Below, one piece after another: positions 17,742 to 25,540 of a stretch of 64,000 nucleotides of DNA. Each line of letters opens with the position of its first letter. The stretch's first letter is position 1. Made by a program: the position numbers and the translations under genes. Source of the DNA: Compostimonas suwonensis (lineage in GTDB: Bacteria > Actinomycetota > Actinomycetes > Actinomycetales > Microbacteriaceae); NCBI RefSeq assembly GCF_002797855.1, contig NZ_PGFB01000001.1, positions 744,001 through 808,000 of the forward strand. The letters run 5' to 3'. The notes beneath the pieces are model-generated. The model did no database searches. It saw only the letters and a program-made list of their open reading frames with translations, and was not told the DNA's origin.

Positions 17742-18547
17742 CGGGTCGCCGCTTTGCCGGTCGGGGTGATCACGAGCTCGTCGATGCGCACATGAGGCGG
17801 GCTGTCGAGCACGAACTGCACCGAACGCGCGATGTCGTCGGGTGTGAGCATCACGGTGCGGGCCTGTGCGTCCGGAACGTTCGGTCGCATGGAGAGGAAG
17901 TCGGTGTCGACGTCGCCCGGGCAGACATGGGTCGTGCGGATGCCGTTGACCCCCTCTTGAGCGTTGAGGGACTCGCACAGCGAGCCGAGGGCCGTCTTGC
18001 TCGCGCTGTAGGCGACGCCGGCGTCGGGCGAGAAGCGCCATCCCGCGTGCGAGGAGACCACGACGACCACACCGTCGCGCCGCTCGCGCATGCCGGGCAG
18101 CACGGCGTCGACGAGACGGGCGGCGGCGATGAGGTTGGTCTGCACGATCTCGGTGAACTCGGTGATCGACTGGTCGCGCCAGTACCGCCGGGGTGTGTTC
18201 AGCCCGGCCGCGTAGACGAGATCGGAGACCGGGCTCCAGGTGGATTCGATCGCGGCCCTCGCGGCGGCCACGGCATCCGGATCGCTCACGTCGAGGGGCA
18301 GAACCAGGCTCGTGCCGCCGTTCTGCTCGATCAGCCGGGCGGTCTCGGCGAGGGCGTCGGCGCGGCGGCCGCTCACGGCGACCCGGTGGCCCTTCGCCGC
18401 CGCGGAGATCGCGACCGCTCGGCCCATGCCGCTGCCGGCTCCCACGACCCAGACGACCCGGGTGCCGATCACGCCGACTTCTCGTGCGTCGCTCTTCTCG
18501 GCGCCGGTCTCGCCGGTCTCGTTCCTGTCGCTGGCACCGGTCGGCAC
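17738..18547 (-). CDS. Short-chain dehydrogenase/reductase
   Basis: 269 aa classical SDR. Rossmann motif GAGSGMG near residue 42, YAAG for the NNAG region, the catalytic Ser in VVSSHAG and Y-S-A-S-K for the active site. It oxidises or reduces an unknown alcohol/ketone, plausibly a sugar or sugar acid given the operon. The GTG at 18547 is chosen because AAGGGAG lies five nt before it; the ATG at 18568 lacks a binding site. The N-terminus carries about 30 extra hydrophilic residues, so an even later start near VIGTRVVWVVG is possible. First gene of the SDR-GH-GntR operon. Confidence 0.85.
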   Translation of the reverse strand: MPTGASDRNETGETGAEKSDAREVGVIGTRVVWVVGAGSGMGRAVAISAAAKGHRVAVSGRRADALAETARLIEQNGGTSLVLPLDVSDPDAVAAARAAIESTWSPVSDLVYAAGLNTPRRYWRDQSITEFTEIVQTNLIAAARLVDAVLPGMRERRDGVVVVVSSHAGWRFSPDAGVAYSASKTALGSLCESLNAQEGVNGIRTTHVCPGDVDTDFLSMRPNVPDAQARTVMLTPDDIARSVQFVLDSPPHVRIDELVITPTGKAATR

Positions 18548-18711
18548 GGTATCTCCCTTGATTCGCATAAGTATTCTTTCAAATCCACTATATCGAAGAT
18601 GATGCGCATGATTAGAAGAAAGAAGCACTTAGAGTATGCTTTTTATGTTTGACGGCGACATCTCTCCGGGTGGGCCTGAATAACCTCTGAGCCCATCGGG
18701 AAAGGATGCGG
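18548..18711. promoter_or_regulatory. AT-rich divergent control region between SDR genes
   Basis: The 164-bp stretch between two divergent SDR genes is much richer in A+T than its surroundings. It contains the perfect 8-nt palindrome ATGCGCAT (18602-18609) within GATGATGCGCATGATT, a candidate site for the GntR regulator of this island. I could not assign -35/-10 boxes with confidence. Confidence 0.4.
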
Positions 18712-19512
18712 ATGCTGTTAGATCTGAGCGACAAAGTCGTCGTCGTCACGGGAGCGGGGCGGGGGATCGGGCGGGTCATCGCCGAGACGTTCGTGCGCGA
18801 GGGATCCACGGTCGTCGCGCTCGACCTCCCCGGGTCCGAGCTCGAGTCGTTCGGCGCCTTCCTGCGCGAGTCGGGCGCCGAGGGCGCGAACCTGCGGTGC
18901 GATGTGAGCGACACCGCGGCGGTCACGAGCGCCGTCGACGAGGTCGTGCGGCGCTTCGGCCGCATCGACGTGCTCGTCAACAACGCGGGGATCAACGCGG
19001 AGGGCCTCGTCGAAGACCTCGACGACGATCTCTGGGCGCGCAGCTTCGACATCAACGTCGCCGGCACCTTCCGCACCTGCCGGGCCGTCATCCCCATCAT
19101 GAAGCGGCAGGGCAGCGGCCGCATCATCAACGCGGCCTCCTTCGCCGCGATCGTGCCGAGTGTCGGGAACGCGGCCTACGCCGCGGCCAAGGCGGCCGTC
19201 GTGCAGCTGACGCGCACGCTCGCCGGCGAGCTGGGCCCCTGGAACATCACCGCGAACTCCTATGCGCCCGGCATGATCCCCACGAGCATCAACGGCTTCG
19301 CCGAGATGCCGGAAGGCGCCCAGTCCCGTCTGCTCGACACGCTCTCGCTGCGCCGCTGGGGCACCCCCGACGAGGTCGCGCAGCTGCTGTGCTTCCTCGC
19401 GAGCGACGCCGCCGGCTACATCACGGGCGCGCTCATCGACGTGAGCGGCGGCAAGCTCGCCACCCAGATCCCGGGCAAGGCCTACGAGTCGGCGGCGCAC
19501 GTAAGCGCCTGA
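18712..19512 (+). CDS. Short-chain dehydrogenase/reductase
   Basis: 266 aa classical SDR. NAD(P) motif TGAGRGIG (about 14-21), NNAG (about 88), catalytic Ser in INAASF, Y-A-A-A-K, and a typical C-terminal GALIDVSGG. SDRs of this type oxidise sugars or sugar acids, for example in non-phosphorylative L-fucose breakdown, which would fit next to fucosidase genes; this is inference. ATG at 18712 is preferred over the ATG at 18706 because GGGAAAGG is then 5 nt away instead of touching the codon. Transcribed away from the other SDR. Confidence 0.87.
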   Translation: MLLDLSDKVVVVTGAGRGIGRVIAETFVREGSTVVALDLPGSELESFGAFLRESGAEGANLRCDVSDTAAVTSAVDEVVRRFGRIDVLVNNAGINAEGLVEDLDDDLWARSFDINVAGTFRTCRAVIPIMKRQGSGRIINAASFAAIVPSVGNAAYAAAKAAVVQLTRTLAGELGPWNITANSYAPGMIPTSINGFAEMPEGAQSRLLDTLSLRRWGTPDEVAQLLCFLASDAAGYITGALIDVSGGKLATQIPGKAYESAAHVSA

Positions 19513-19539
19513 CCTCCTCCCCCCTCCTTCCCTCCCCGC

Positions 19540-19595
19540 GAGTAGACGCGAATCGGGGGTGTCGGAGGCATCCGACCCCCGATTCGCGTCTACTC
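19540..19595. repeat. Perfect long inverted repeat after SDR gene
   Basis: Two 20-nt perfect arms (19540-19559 and 19576-19595) and an inner TCGGA/TCCGA pair leave a GGCA loop, giving a hairpin of about 56 nt. No T run follows in either direction. The arm core AGTAGACGCGAATCGGGGG is not seen elsewhere in the window. It could end transcription or be a mobile palindrome relic. Confidence 0.8.
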
Positions 19596-19651
19596 ACGGA
19601 GGGGGAGAGACGGGGGGCTCGGGTTCGGTGTCGGAAAGACTGCTATTCGGT

Positions 19652-19696
19652 GTTGCTACTTACCGGTAGTCGGCGTTACTATCTAGTGGTAGTCAG
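19652..19696. promoter_or_regulatory. Direct-repeat operator upstream of padR
   Basis: Two imperfect 22-nt direct repeats, 19652-19673 and 19675-19696, start 23 nt apart (about two helical turns). Both follow GTT-x-CTA-x-x-TA-x(1-2)-GGTAGTC; the first also holds the palindrome ACCGGT. They lie 27-71 bp before the PadR start, so they are likely PadR binding sites for autoregulation. Confidence 0.55.
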
Positions 19697-19722
19697 CATC
19701 ACTGAGTAGTTGCGAGGGGTCC

Positions 19723-20073
19723 GTGGCCAAACAGATGACCGAGATGCTCAAGGGCACGCTCGAGGGGATCGTCCTGGCGATCCTGGCCGTGCGGCCGGCA
19801 TACGGCTATGAGATCACGGCGCGGCTGCGCGAGCAGGGCTTCTCCGACATCGTCGAGGGCACCGTCTACGCGCTCCTGGTCAGGATCGAGCAGCGCGGCT
19901 TCGTCGACGTGTCGAAGGTCCCGTCTGAGAAGGGGCCGCCGCGCAAGGTCTACGCGCTGAACGCGCAGGGCGCCGAACACCTCGACGAGTTCTGGAGGAG
20001 CTGGAGCTTTCTCGTGGAACGGATCGAGAAGCTCCACCACACCACCGAGCGCACGCAGGAAGAAGGAGAGTAG
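19723..20073 (+). CDS. PadR-family transcriptional regulator
   Basis: 116 aa, one winged-helix PadR domain: LKGTLEGIVLAILAVRPAYGYEI, then GTVYALLVRIEQRGFV and the wing with GPPRKVYALN. A C-terminal helix (EFWRSWSFLVERIEKL) would give the dimer interface. PadR proteins usually repress a neighbouring efflux operon and let go when they bind the toxic compound. GTG at 19723 follows GAGGGG. It is first in a four-gene operon with DUF1048 and an ABC exporter. Confidence 0.92.
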   Translation: MAKQMTEMLKGTLEGIVLAILAVRPAYGYEITARLREQGFSDIVEGTVYALLVRIEQRGFVDVSKVPSEKGPPRKVYALNAQGAEHLDEFWRSWSFLVERIEKLHHTTERTQEEGE

Positions 20074-20075
20074 TC

Positions 20076-20444
20076 ATGGCCGCGAAATGGATCGAGGCCC
20101 TCACCGGGTCGCTCGAGCAGAAGAAGCAGTACCGGCAGGACAAGGCCCGTATCGACGCCCTGCCCGAGCCCCACGGGAGCGCGGCGAAGGCCATGCACCG
20201 CTACCTCATGTACTCCGGCGATGTCACCGACGGCGACACCCTCACGACCATGTTCACCGACCTCGCCGACCTCTGGGAGCGGGCCGCCCTCGACGGAACG
20301 CCCGTGCGCGAGATCGTCGGCGACGACCCCGTGGAGTTCACCGAGACCTTCGCGCAGGCCTACGGCGGCAAGCGCTGGATCGACAAGGAGCGCGCTCGCC
20401 TGAACAAGGCGATCGAGGACGGCGAGAAGGCGGGCGGCGCATGA
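20076..20444 (+). CDS. DUF1048 family protein
   Basis: 122 aa, soluble and mostly helical, starting AAKWIEALTGSLEQKKQYRQDKAR. The pattern K-x2-Y-R-x3-A-R-x2-A-L-P-x2-Y/H and YLMYSGDVTDGDTL identifies the DUF1048 family. Members are often coded next to PadR regulators and ABC exporters; the role is unknown. It starts 2 bp after padR and overlaps the ATPase gene by 4 bp (ATGA), so the three are co-translated. Confidence 0.85.
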   Translation: MAAKWIEALTGSLEQKKQYRQDKARIDALPEPHGSAAKAMHRYLMYSGDVTDGDTLTTMFTDLADLWERAALDGTPVREIVGDDPVEFTETFAQAYGGKRWIDKERARLNKAIEDGEKAGGA

Positions 20445-21265
20445 CCACCGCACCGGCCATCACCGTGCAGGGCATCGAGAAATCGTTCAAGGATCTGCCC
20501 GTGCTGCGCGGCGTCGGCTTCGACGTCGCGGCCGGCAGTATCTTCGCGCTGCTCGGCTCGAACGGCGCGGGCAAGACCACGCTCGTGCGCATCCTGTCGA
20601 CACTGCTGAAGGCCGACGCGGGCACCGCGACGGTGCACGGCTTCGACGTCGCCTCGAACGCAGGGGATGTGCGCGAGTCGATCAGCCTGACCGGCCAGTT
20701 CGCCGCGGTCGACGAGGTGCTCACCGGCCGGGAGAACCTCGTGCTGGTCGCCCGGCTGCGCCACCTGAAGAACCCGGGTGCGGTCGCCGACGAGCTGCTC
20801 GCCCGCTTCTCGCTCACCGACGCGGGCGACCGCCGGGCGGCGACCTATTCGGGCGGCATGCGACGCCGGCTCGACATCGCGATGAGCCTGATCGGCGACC
20901 CGCCGATCATCTTCCTCGACGAGCCGACGACGGGGCTCGACCCCCAGGCGCGCATCGAGGTGTGGCAGACCGTCAAGCAGCTCGCCGGGCAGGGCACGAC
21001 GGTCCTGCTCACGACGCAGTACCTCGACGAGGCCGAGCAGCTCGCCGACCGTATCGCGATCCTGCACCAGGGCACGATCATCCAGAACGGAACGCTCGCC
21101 GAGCTCAAGCGGCTCCTCCCGGCCGCGAAGGTCGAGTACATCGAGAAGCAGCCCTCCCTCGAAGACGTCTTCCTCGCCCTCGTCGGCGACACCGGCGAGA
21201 CCGGCGAGACCGGCGACGAGGGCCGCGTCGACGGGGCGGCCGCAGCAGGAAAGGAGCACCGATGA
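20441..21265 (+). CDS. ABC exporter ATPase, DrrA-like
   Basis: 274 aa ATPase of the daunorubicin-resistance (DrrA) type. Walker A GSNGAGKTT (about 41-49), Q-loop near LTGQFAAVDEVLTG, signature YSGGMRRRLDIA, Walker B IIFLDEPTTGLDP, D-loop and switch region LLTTQYLDEAEQLAD. The C-terminal tail VEYIEKQPSLEDVFLALVG is typical of DrrA proteins, followed by a short GETGETGDEG repeat. With the next gene it should form an exporter for a drug or lipid. Overlaps both neighbours by 4 bp (ATGA). Confidence 0.93.
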   Translation: MTTAPAITVQGIEKSFKDLPVLRGVGFDVAAGSIFALLGSNGAGKTTLVRILSTLLKADAGTATVHGFDVASNAGDVRESISLTGQFAAVDEVLTGRENLVLVARLRHLKNPGAVADELLARFSLTDAGDRRAATYSGGMRRRLDIAMSLIGDPPIIFLDEPTTGLDPQARIEVWQTVKQLAGQGTTVLLTTQYLDEAEQLADRIAILHQGTIIQNGTLAELKRLLPAAKVEYIEKQPSLEDVFLALVGDTGETGETGDEGRVDGAAAAGKEHR

Positions 21266-22026
21266 CCAGCCACGTCCTCAGCGACACCGGCGCCCTGACC
21301 GGCCGCTCGCTGCGCCACATCCTCCGCAGCCCCGACACGATCATCACGACCGCGGTCACCCCGATCGCGCTCATGCTGCTGTTCGTCTACGTGCTCGGCG
21401 GCGCGATCAGCACCGGGTCCGACGAGTCGTACATCGACTACATGCTGCCCGGCATCCTGCTCATCACGATCGCCTCGGGCATCGCGTATACCGCGTACCG
21501 GCTGTTCCTCGACATGCAGGGCGGAATCTTCGAGCGCTTCCAGTCGATGCCGATCGCGAGGTCGAGCGTGCTCTGGGGCCACGTGCTCACCTCACTGGCC
21601 GCGAACATCGTCTCGGTCGCGATCGTCATCGGCGTCGCGCTCATCATGGGCTTCCGCACCGGGGCGTCGGTGGGGGCGTGGCTCGCGGTCGCCGGCATCC
21701 TGATCCTGTTCACCCTCGCCCTGACCTGGCTCGCCGTGATCGCGGGCCTCTCGGCGAAGACCGTCGACGGCGCGAGCGCCTTCAGCTACCCGCTGATCTT
21801 CCTGCCGTTCATCAGCTCGGCGTTCGTGCCCACCGACTCGATGCCCGGCCCGGTCGCCTGGTTCGCCGAGTACCAGCCGGTGACCTCGATCGTGAACACG
21901 ATCCGGGCGCTGTTCTCCCAGGAATCCGTGGGCACTGACATCTGGGTCGCCCTCGCCTGGCTCGTCGGCATCCTCGTCGTCGCCTACGTCTTCGCGATCG
22001 CCGCCTACCGTCGCAAGGTCAGCTGA
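21262..22026 (+). CDS. ABC exporter permease, DrrB-like (ABC-2)
   Basis: 254 aa membrane protein of the ABC-2 class with six helices. Typical DrrB blocks are IDYMLPGILLITIASGIAYTA, FERFQSMPIARSSVLWG and the FLPFISSAFVPTDSMPG segment before the last helices. It forms the channel for the preceding ATPase. Its ATG overlaps the ATPase stop (ATGA). A GC-rich hairpin about 45 bp downstream may end the operon. Confidence 0.92.
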   Translation: MTSHVLSDTGALTGRSLRHILRSPDTIITTAVTPIALMLLFVYVLGGAISTGSDESYIDYMLPGILLITIASGIAYTAYRLFLDMQGGIFERFQSMPIARSSVLWGHVLTSLAANIVSVAIVIGVALIMGFRTGASVGAWLAVAGILILFTLALTWLAVIAGLSAKTVDGASAFSYPLIFLPFISSAFVPTDSMPGPVAWFAEYQPVTSIVNTIRALFSQESVGTDIWVALAWLVGILVVAYVFAIAAYRRKVS

Positions 22027-22070
22027 CCTCGCCCCCCGCCCGCGGCAGGGCCCTCCGCGCCGAACGCCTC

Positions 22071-22102
22071 CGCCCGCCTCCCCCGCACCGGGGTGGCGGG
22101 CG
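22071..22102 (+). terminator. Possible hairpin terminator after ABC exporter operon
   Basis: CGCCCGCC (22071-22078) pairs with GGCGGGCG (22095-22102), with extra C/G pairing inside. It is followed by TTGTCGTT, only a weak T-tract. The rest of the 224-bp gap to the SIMPL gene shows nothing I could name. Confidence 0.4.
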
Positions 22103-22250
22103 TTGTCGTTCGTCCCTCTCGTTTCGCGCGCGTTCCCTCCGCGCGATCGCCGGATGACGGATGCCGCGAGCCGGGCCGCGAACGTAGGCTTCCTGATACG
22201 CGGCATCCGCTCACCACCCCGGCGGCGGGCCGCCCGAGCGAGGGAGCGTT

Positions 22251-22922
22251 ATGAGCGCCGTCACCATCAGCGTCACCGGCACCGCGGAGCGCCGGGCGCC
22301 CGCCGAGCGCGGAACCGTGTCCGTCGCGATCGCCGTCGAGGTTCCCGACGACGGCTCGAAGGCCACCGAGGCGGCCGTGCTGCTCAGTGAGGAGCTCGCG
22401 GAGCAGGCGCGGGGCTTCGTGTCGTCGGGGGAGGCGACCTGGTGGTCGTCGGAGCAGCTCAGCACCCGCACCTTCGACAAGTACGAGAACAGCGACGAGC
22501 CCGCCAAGGAGACGAGGATCACGCGCTATCACGGCGCCTACGCCGGGGTGCAGGTGAGGTTCCAGGACTTCGCGGCCCTCGGCCGCTGGGTGACGCGCAT
22601 CGCCGACATCGACGACGTCTCCCTCGCGGGCGTCTCCTGGGCGATCACGGATGCGACGACGACCGAGCTCGCCGGCCGGGTGCGGGCCGAGGCGGTCGCC
22701 GATGCACGAGCCCGTGCCGAGGCGTATGCCGCGGCATCCGGTCTCGGCGAGGTCGCCCTCGTGCAGCTGTGGGAGGCCGGGCTGCGCCCCGACTCCTCGA
22801 GCCCGGGCGAGATGCTCATGGCCCGAGCCGCGTTCTCGTCGACGCAGCCGGGCGGCTTCCCGTTCAAGCCCGAGGATGTCGTGGTGAGCGCGACGATCAC
22901 CGCTGACTACCGCGCGCAGTAG
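22251..22922 (+). CDS. SIMPL (DUF541) domain protein
   Basis: 223 aa with the SIMPL/DUF541 pattern: an N-terminal VTISVTGTAERRAPAERGTVSVAI strand pair, then VSLAGVSWAITDAT and a final helix with AVADARARAEAYAAASGL, followed by VVVSATITADYRA. No signal peptide, unlike many periplasmic family members. The function of the family is poorly known; some act in outer-surface or stress roles. The ATG at 22251 follows GAGGGAG. Stand-alone gene. Confidence 0.85.
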   Translation: MSAVTISVTGTAERRAPAERGTVSVAIAVEVPDDGSKATEAAVLLSEELAEQARGFVSSGEATWWSSEQLSTRTFDKYENSDEPAKETRITRYHGAYAGVQVRFQDFAALGRWVTRIADIDDVSLAGVSWAITDATTTELAGRVRAEAVADARARAEAYAAASGLGEVALVQLWEAGLRPDSSSPGEMLMARAAFSSTQPGGFPFKPEDVVVSATITADYRAQ

Positions 22923-22948
22923 CCCGCCCTCGCGGGGCCCGAGGTCCT

Positions 22949-23039
22949 CCGCGGCGCACGTTCTTCGTCGGGGCGCTTCGAAGACCGTGCGCCGTGACGA
23001 GGACCGTGCGCCGTGACGAGGACGGTGCGCCGCGAGGTG
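22949..23039. repeat. Intergenic palindromic repeat, family A, copy 3 (expanded)
   Basis: Same head as the other copies (GCGGCGCACGTTCTTCGTCG) but the right half is a tandem array: a 19-nt unit GACCGTGCGCCGTGACGAG at 22983-23001 and again at 23002-23020, then a diverged third unit 23021-23037. The expansion suggests slippage or unequal exchange. It lies in the 342-bp gap before the second sugar importer. Confidence 0.75.
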
Positions 23040-23066
23040 CCGGAGGGGGCGCGGTGGGCGAGAGTA

Positions 23067-23094
23067 TTGACAGTCGGGATTTTATCGATAACAT
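23067..23094 (+). promoter_or_regulatory. Promoter with LacI-type operator for importer 2
   Basis: TTGACA (23067-23072) and TAACAT (23089-23094), 16 nt apart, make a strong promoter. The perfect palindrome TTATCGATAA (23082-23091) overlaps the -10 box, an ideal repressor site. The same palindrome lies before the lacI-type gene at 28905-28914. The transcript leader to the binding-protein gene would be about 165 nt. Confidence 0.75.
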
Positions 23095-23264
23095 TGCTCT
23101 CAAGCGAGGTGCGCAATCGTTTGATCTGTTTGCGTATGACCGGAACGGAACGTCGAGTCGATCGTCTCGACGGTGCTCAGCGAGCGTCGCTGGAGCGTCT
23201 GTGCACCGTGCCCTCATCACATTCAATGGCGAACCGTCCGGTGAGCCCGATCCAAGGAGACACA

Positions 23265-24536
23265 ATGAAGTTCTCGAGAAGAACAGGTCTGATCGCCGCA
23301 ACGGCCGGCCTGGCACTCGTTCTGAGCGGTTGCGCCGGCGCAGACTCCGATTCGAGCGGCGACGGCGTCACCACCATCAACTACTGGAGCTGGGACGGCG
23401 CGCCGGGCCAGGACCTCGTCGAACCCATCATCGAGTCGTTCGAGGCCGAGAACCCCGACATCGAGGTCAACTACACCGAGATCCCCCAGACCGACTACAA
23501 GGCGAAGGCCGCGCAGTCGCTCGGGGCGGGCGAGGACATCGATGTGCTCACCGTGCAGCCGGGTGCCTGGTCCGGCGAGGTCGAGGACTATCTGCTGCCG
23601 GTCTCGGATTGGCCGGTGGATGACGACCTCGAGAGCGAGTTCACCGCCCAGTCGGTCGAACAGGCCAAGCGTCTCTTCAGCGACGGGGAGCTCTACGCCG
23701 TGCCGGTCTACTCGACAGGCTCCGTCGTGGGCGTCTACAACGCCGACATCCTGAGCGGTCTCGGTGTGACCCCGCCGAGCACCTGGGCGGAGTTCGCAGC
23801 TCTGTCCGACGCCCTCGCAGCACAGGGCGAGGGCATCCTCCCCGTCACCATGCCCTCCGAGGACTGGTTCCAAGACGAGGTCGCGCTCACCGCGGTGGGC
23901 CAGGTCGACCCCGACTTCTTCAACGCCGTGCGCTACGACGAGGGCGCATGGAACACCCCGGAGTACGTGCAGGGGCTCGAAGACTACAAGGCCCTCTACG
24001 ACACGGGCGCCTTCGACAGCTCCACGCTCGACATGGATTACGCGACGGCCATGACGACCTTCGACGAGGGAAAATCCGCCGTCGTGTTCAACGGCTCGTG
24101 GGAGGCCGGTCGCATCCTGACCGGCAACTACGGCATCGTCCCCTTCCCGGCCGAGAACGCGGACGATGCGTCCCTTCGCGCCTTCCTCGACGTGATGCTC
24201 GGGATCCCCGCCGAATCGACCAAGCAGGATGCCGCTGCCAAGTTCATCGAGTACATGTCGGTCGGCGCGGGCGTGGACGAATGGGCCAGCGCCCTCAAGG
24301 GGGTCCCGGCCCTCGACGGCTACGAACTGCCCGACGGCGTCCTGACGACCGATCTGCAGAAGCAGAGCTACGAGCTCCTCGTCGACCTCATCAACAATCC
24401 GCACGGCGACCGCAACAACCTGGGCGCCTTCGCCGACTTCGTCGGCGCCAATGTCAAGCAGGTGCTGCACGGCGCGATGACCGCCGAGGAGGCTGCGGAC
24501 AGCGATCAGGCCGAGCTGGAGAAGGGCAACTTCTGA
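23265..24536 (+). CDS. Sugar-binding lipoprotein of second ABC importer
   Basis: 423 aa solute-binding protein. Signal peptide with K/R-rich start and lipobox LSGC (Cys about 22); the mature chain begins VTTINYWSWDGAPGQDLVEPIIESFEAENPDIEV, typical of family 1 sugar-binding proteins. AAGGAG lies 7-8 nt before the ATG at 23265. First gene of the operon with two permeases and a GH95 enzyme. It differs clearly from the binding protein at 8179-9516, so the two importers probably take different ligands. Confidence 0.93.
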   Translation: MKFSRRTGLIAATAGLALVLSGCAGADSDSSGDGVTTINYWSWDGAPGQDLVEPIIESFEAENPDIEVNYTEIPQTDYKAKAAQSLGAGEDIDVLTVQPGAWSGEVEDYLLPVSDWPVDDDLESEFTAQSVEQAKRLFSDGELYAVPVYSTGSVVGVYNADILSGLGVTPPSTWAEFAALSDALAAQGEGILPVTMPSEDWFQDEVALTAVGQVDPDFFNAVRYDEGAWNTPEYVQGLEDYKALYDTGAFDSSTLDMDYATAMTTFDEGKSAVVFNGSWEAGRILTGNYGIVPFPAENADDASLRAFLDVMLGIPAESTKQDAAAKFIEYMSVGAGVDEWASALKGVPALDGYELPDGVLTTDLQKQSYELLVDLINNPHGDRNNLGAFADFVGANVKQVLHGAMTAEEAADSDQAELEKGNF

Positions 24537-24568
24537 GCCCGAGCGCCGTCGCAGCGAACACTGCGAGC

Positions 24569-24595
24569 GGGCCGTCCGATGCCGTCGGACGGCCC
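24569..24595 (+). terminator. Intercistronic hairpin between binding protein and permease genes
   Basis: A perfect 11-bp stem GGGCCGTCCGA / TCGGACGGCCC closes a TGCCG loop. There is no T run. Hairpins here commonly protect the binding-protein mRNA or partly stop transcription, so the binding protein is made in excess of the permeases. Confidence 0.7.
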
Positions 24596-24628
24596 GTCCT
24601 CGCCGAGACCCGGATCAGGAGAGCACAC

Positions 24629-25540
24629 ATGAGCAGCCGGACACGCACCCCACGAAAGAAGCGCCGCAGCGACTGGCTGCTCGGGCTGGTCTTCCTCAGC
24701 CCGCTGCTCGTCATCTACGCGGTCTACTACCTCTACAGCATCGTCTTCCTGGGCCAGACCAGCCTGCAGAAGGTCGGGATCTCGCTGCTGCGACCGGTGG
24801 AGGTGGGCTTCGACAACTTCGTGCTCCTGTTCACCGACCCGGTATTCGGGCAGTCGATCCTCAACAACCTCGTCTTCGCGGCCATCAGCATCGCCGTCGC
24901 CCTGACGATCGGCTTCTTCATCGCGGTGTCGCTGTCAACGGGCGTGCGCGGCCGCAAGCTCTTCTACCTCGTCTTCCTCCTGCCCGCGCTGATGCCGCTG
25001 TCACTGGTCGCCACCATCTTCGGCTCGATGCTCCAGGAGCGCTTCGGCATCCTCAACGAGACCCTCCGGGCCGTCGGCCTCGGCGACCTCGCGCAGTCGT
25101 GGCTGACCACCCCGGGCCTCGCCTACGGCGCCGTGATCCTCATCTTCTGCTACCTCATCGGCCTGCCGATCATGTACTACACGGCCGATCTCTCCGCTTT
25201 GCCGACCTCGTCGCTGGAGGCCGCACTGCTCGACGGGGCGGGAACCTTCCGGATCATGCGCTCGATCATCTACCCGATGATGAAGACGACCCACATCACG
25301 GTCATCCTCGCCCTGCTGCTCGGCTCGTTCCGCGCCCTCGAGCAGGTGCTGTTCTCGACCGACGGCGGCCCGGGCTCGACCACGGAGATCGTCGGCACCT
25401 ATCTCTACGGCTACACGAACTCGGGCGGCAAGACGATCGGATTCGCGGCCGCCGCCTCCGTTGTCGTCCTCCTCATCGCCCTCGTCATCTCGCTGATCCA
25501 GATGTACGCCACGCGCACGCCTCGTAAGGAGAAGGCATGA
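24629..25540 (+). CDS. Carbohydrate ABC transporter permease, MalF type
   Basis: 303 aa CUT1 permease with six helices; the N-terminal 14 residues are highly basic (SSRTRTPRKKRRS). The EAA loop is LEAALLDGAGTFRIMRSIIYP. It pairs with the following MalG-type permease. AGGAGAG lies before the ATG at 24629. It overlaps the next gene by 4 bp (ATGA). The long frame upstream of this start is the shadow of the binding-protein gene. Confidence 0.92.
   Translation: MSSRTRTPRKKRRSDWLLGLVFLSPLLVIYAVYYLYSIVFLGQTSLQKVGISLLRPVEVGFDNFVLLFTDPVFGQSILNNLVFAAISIAVALTIGFFIAVSLSTGVRGRKLFYLVFLLPALMPLSLVATIFGSMLQERFGILNETLRAVGLGDLAQSWLTTPGLAYGAVILIFCYLIGLPIMYYTADLSALPTSSLEAALLDGAGTFRIMRSIIYPMMKTTHITVILALLLGSFRALEQVLFSTDGGPGSTTEIVGTYLYGYTNSGGKTIGFAAAASVVVLLIALVISLIQMYATRTPRKEKA

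Noticed and set aside
22983-23037. CRISPR array
   Set aside because: The 19-nt units are contiguous without spacers and no cas genes occur; it is an expanded copy of the family A repeat.
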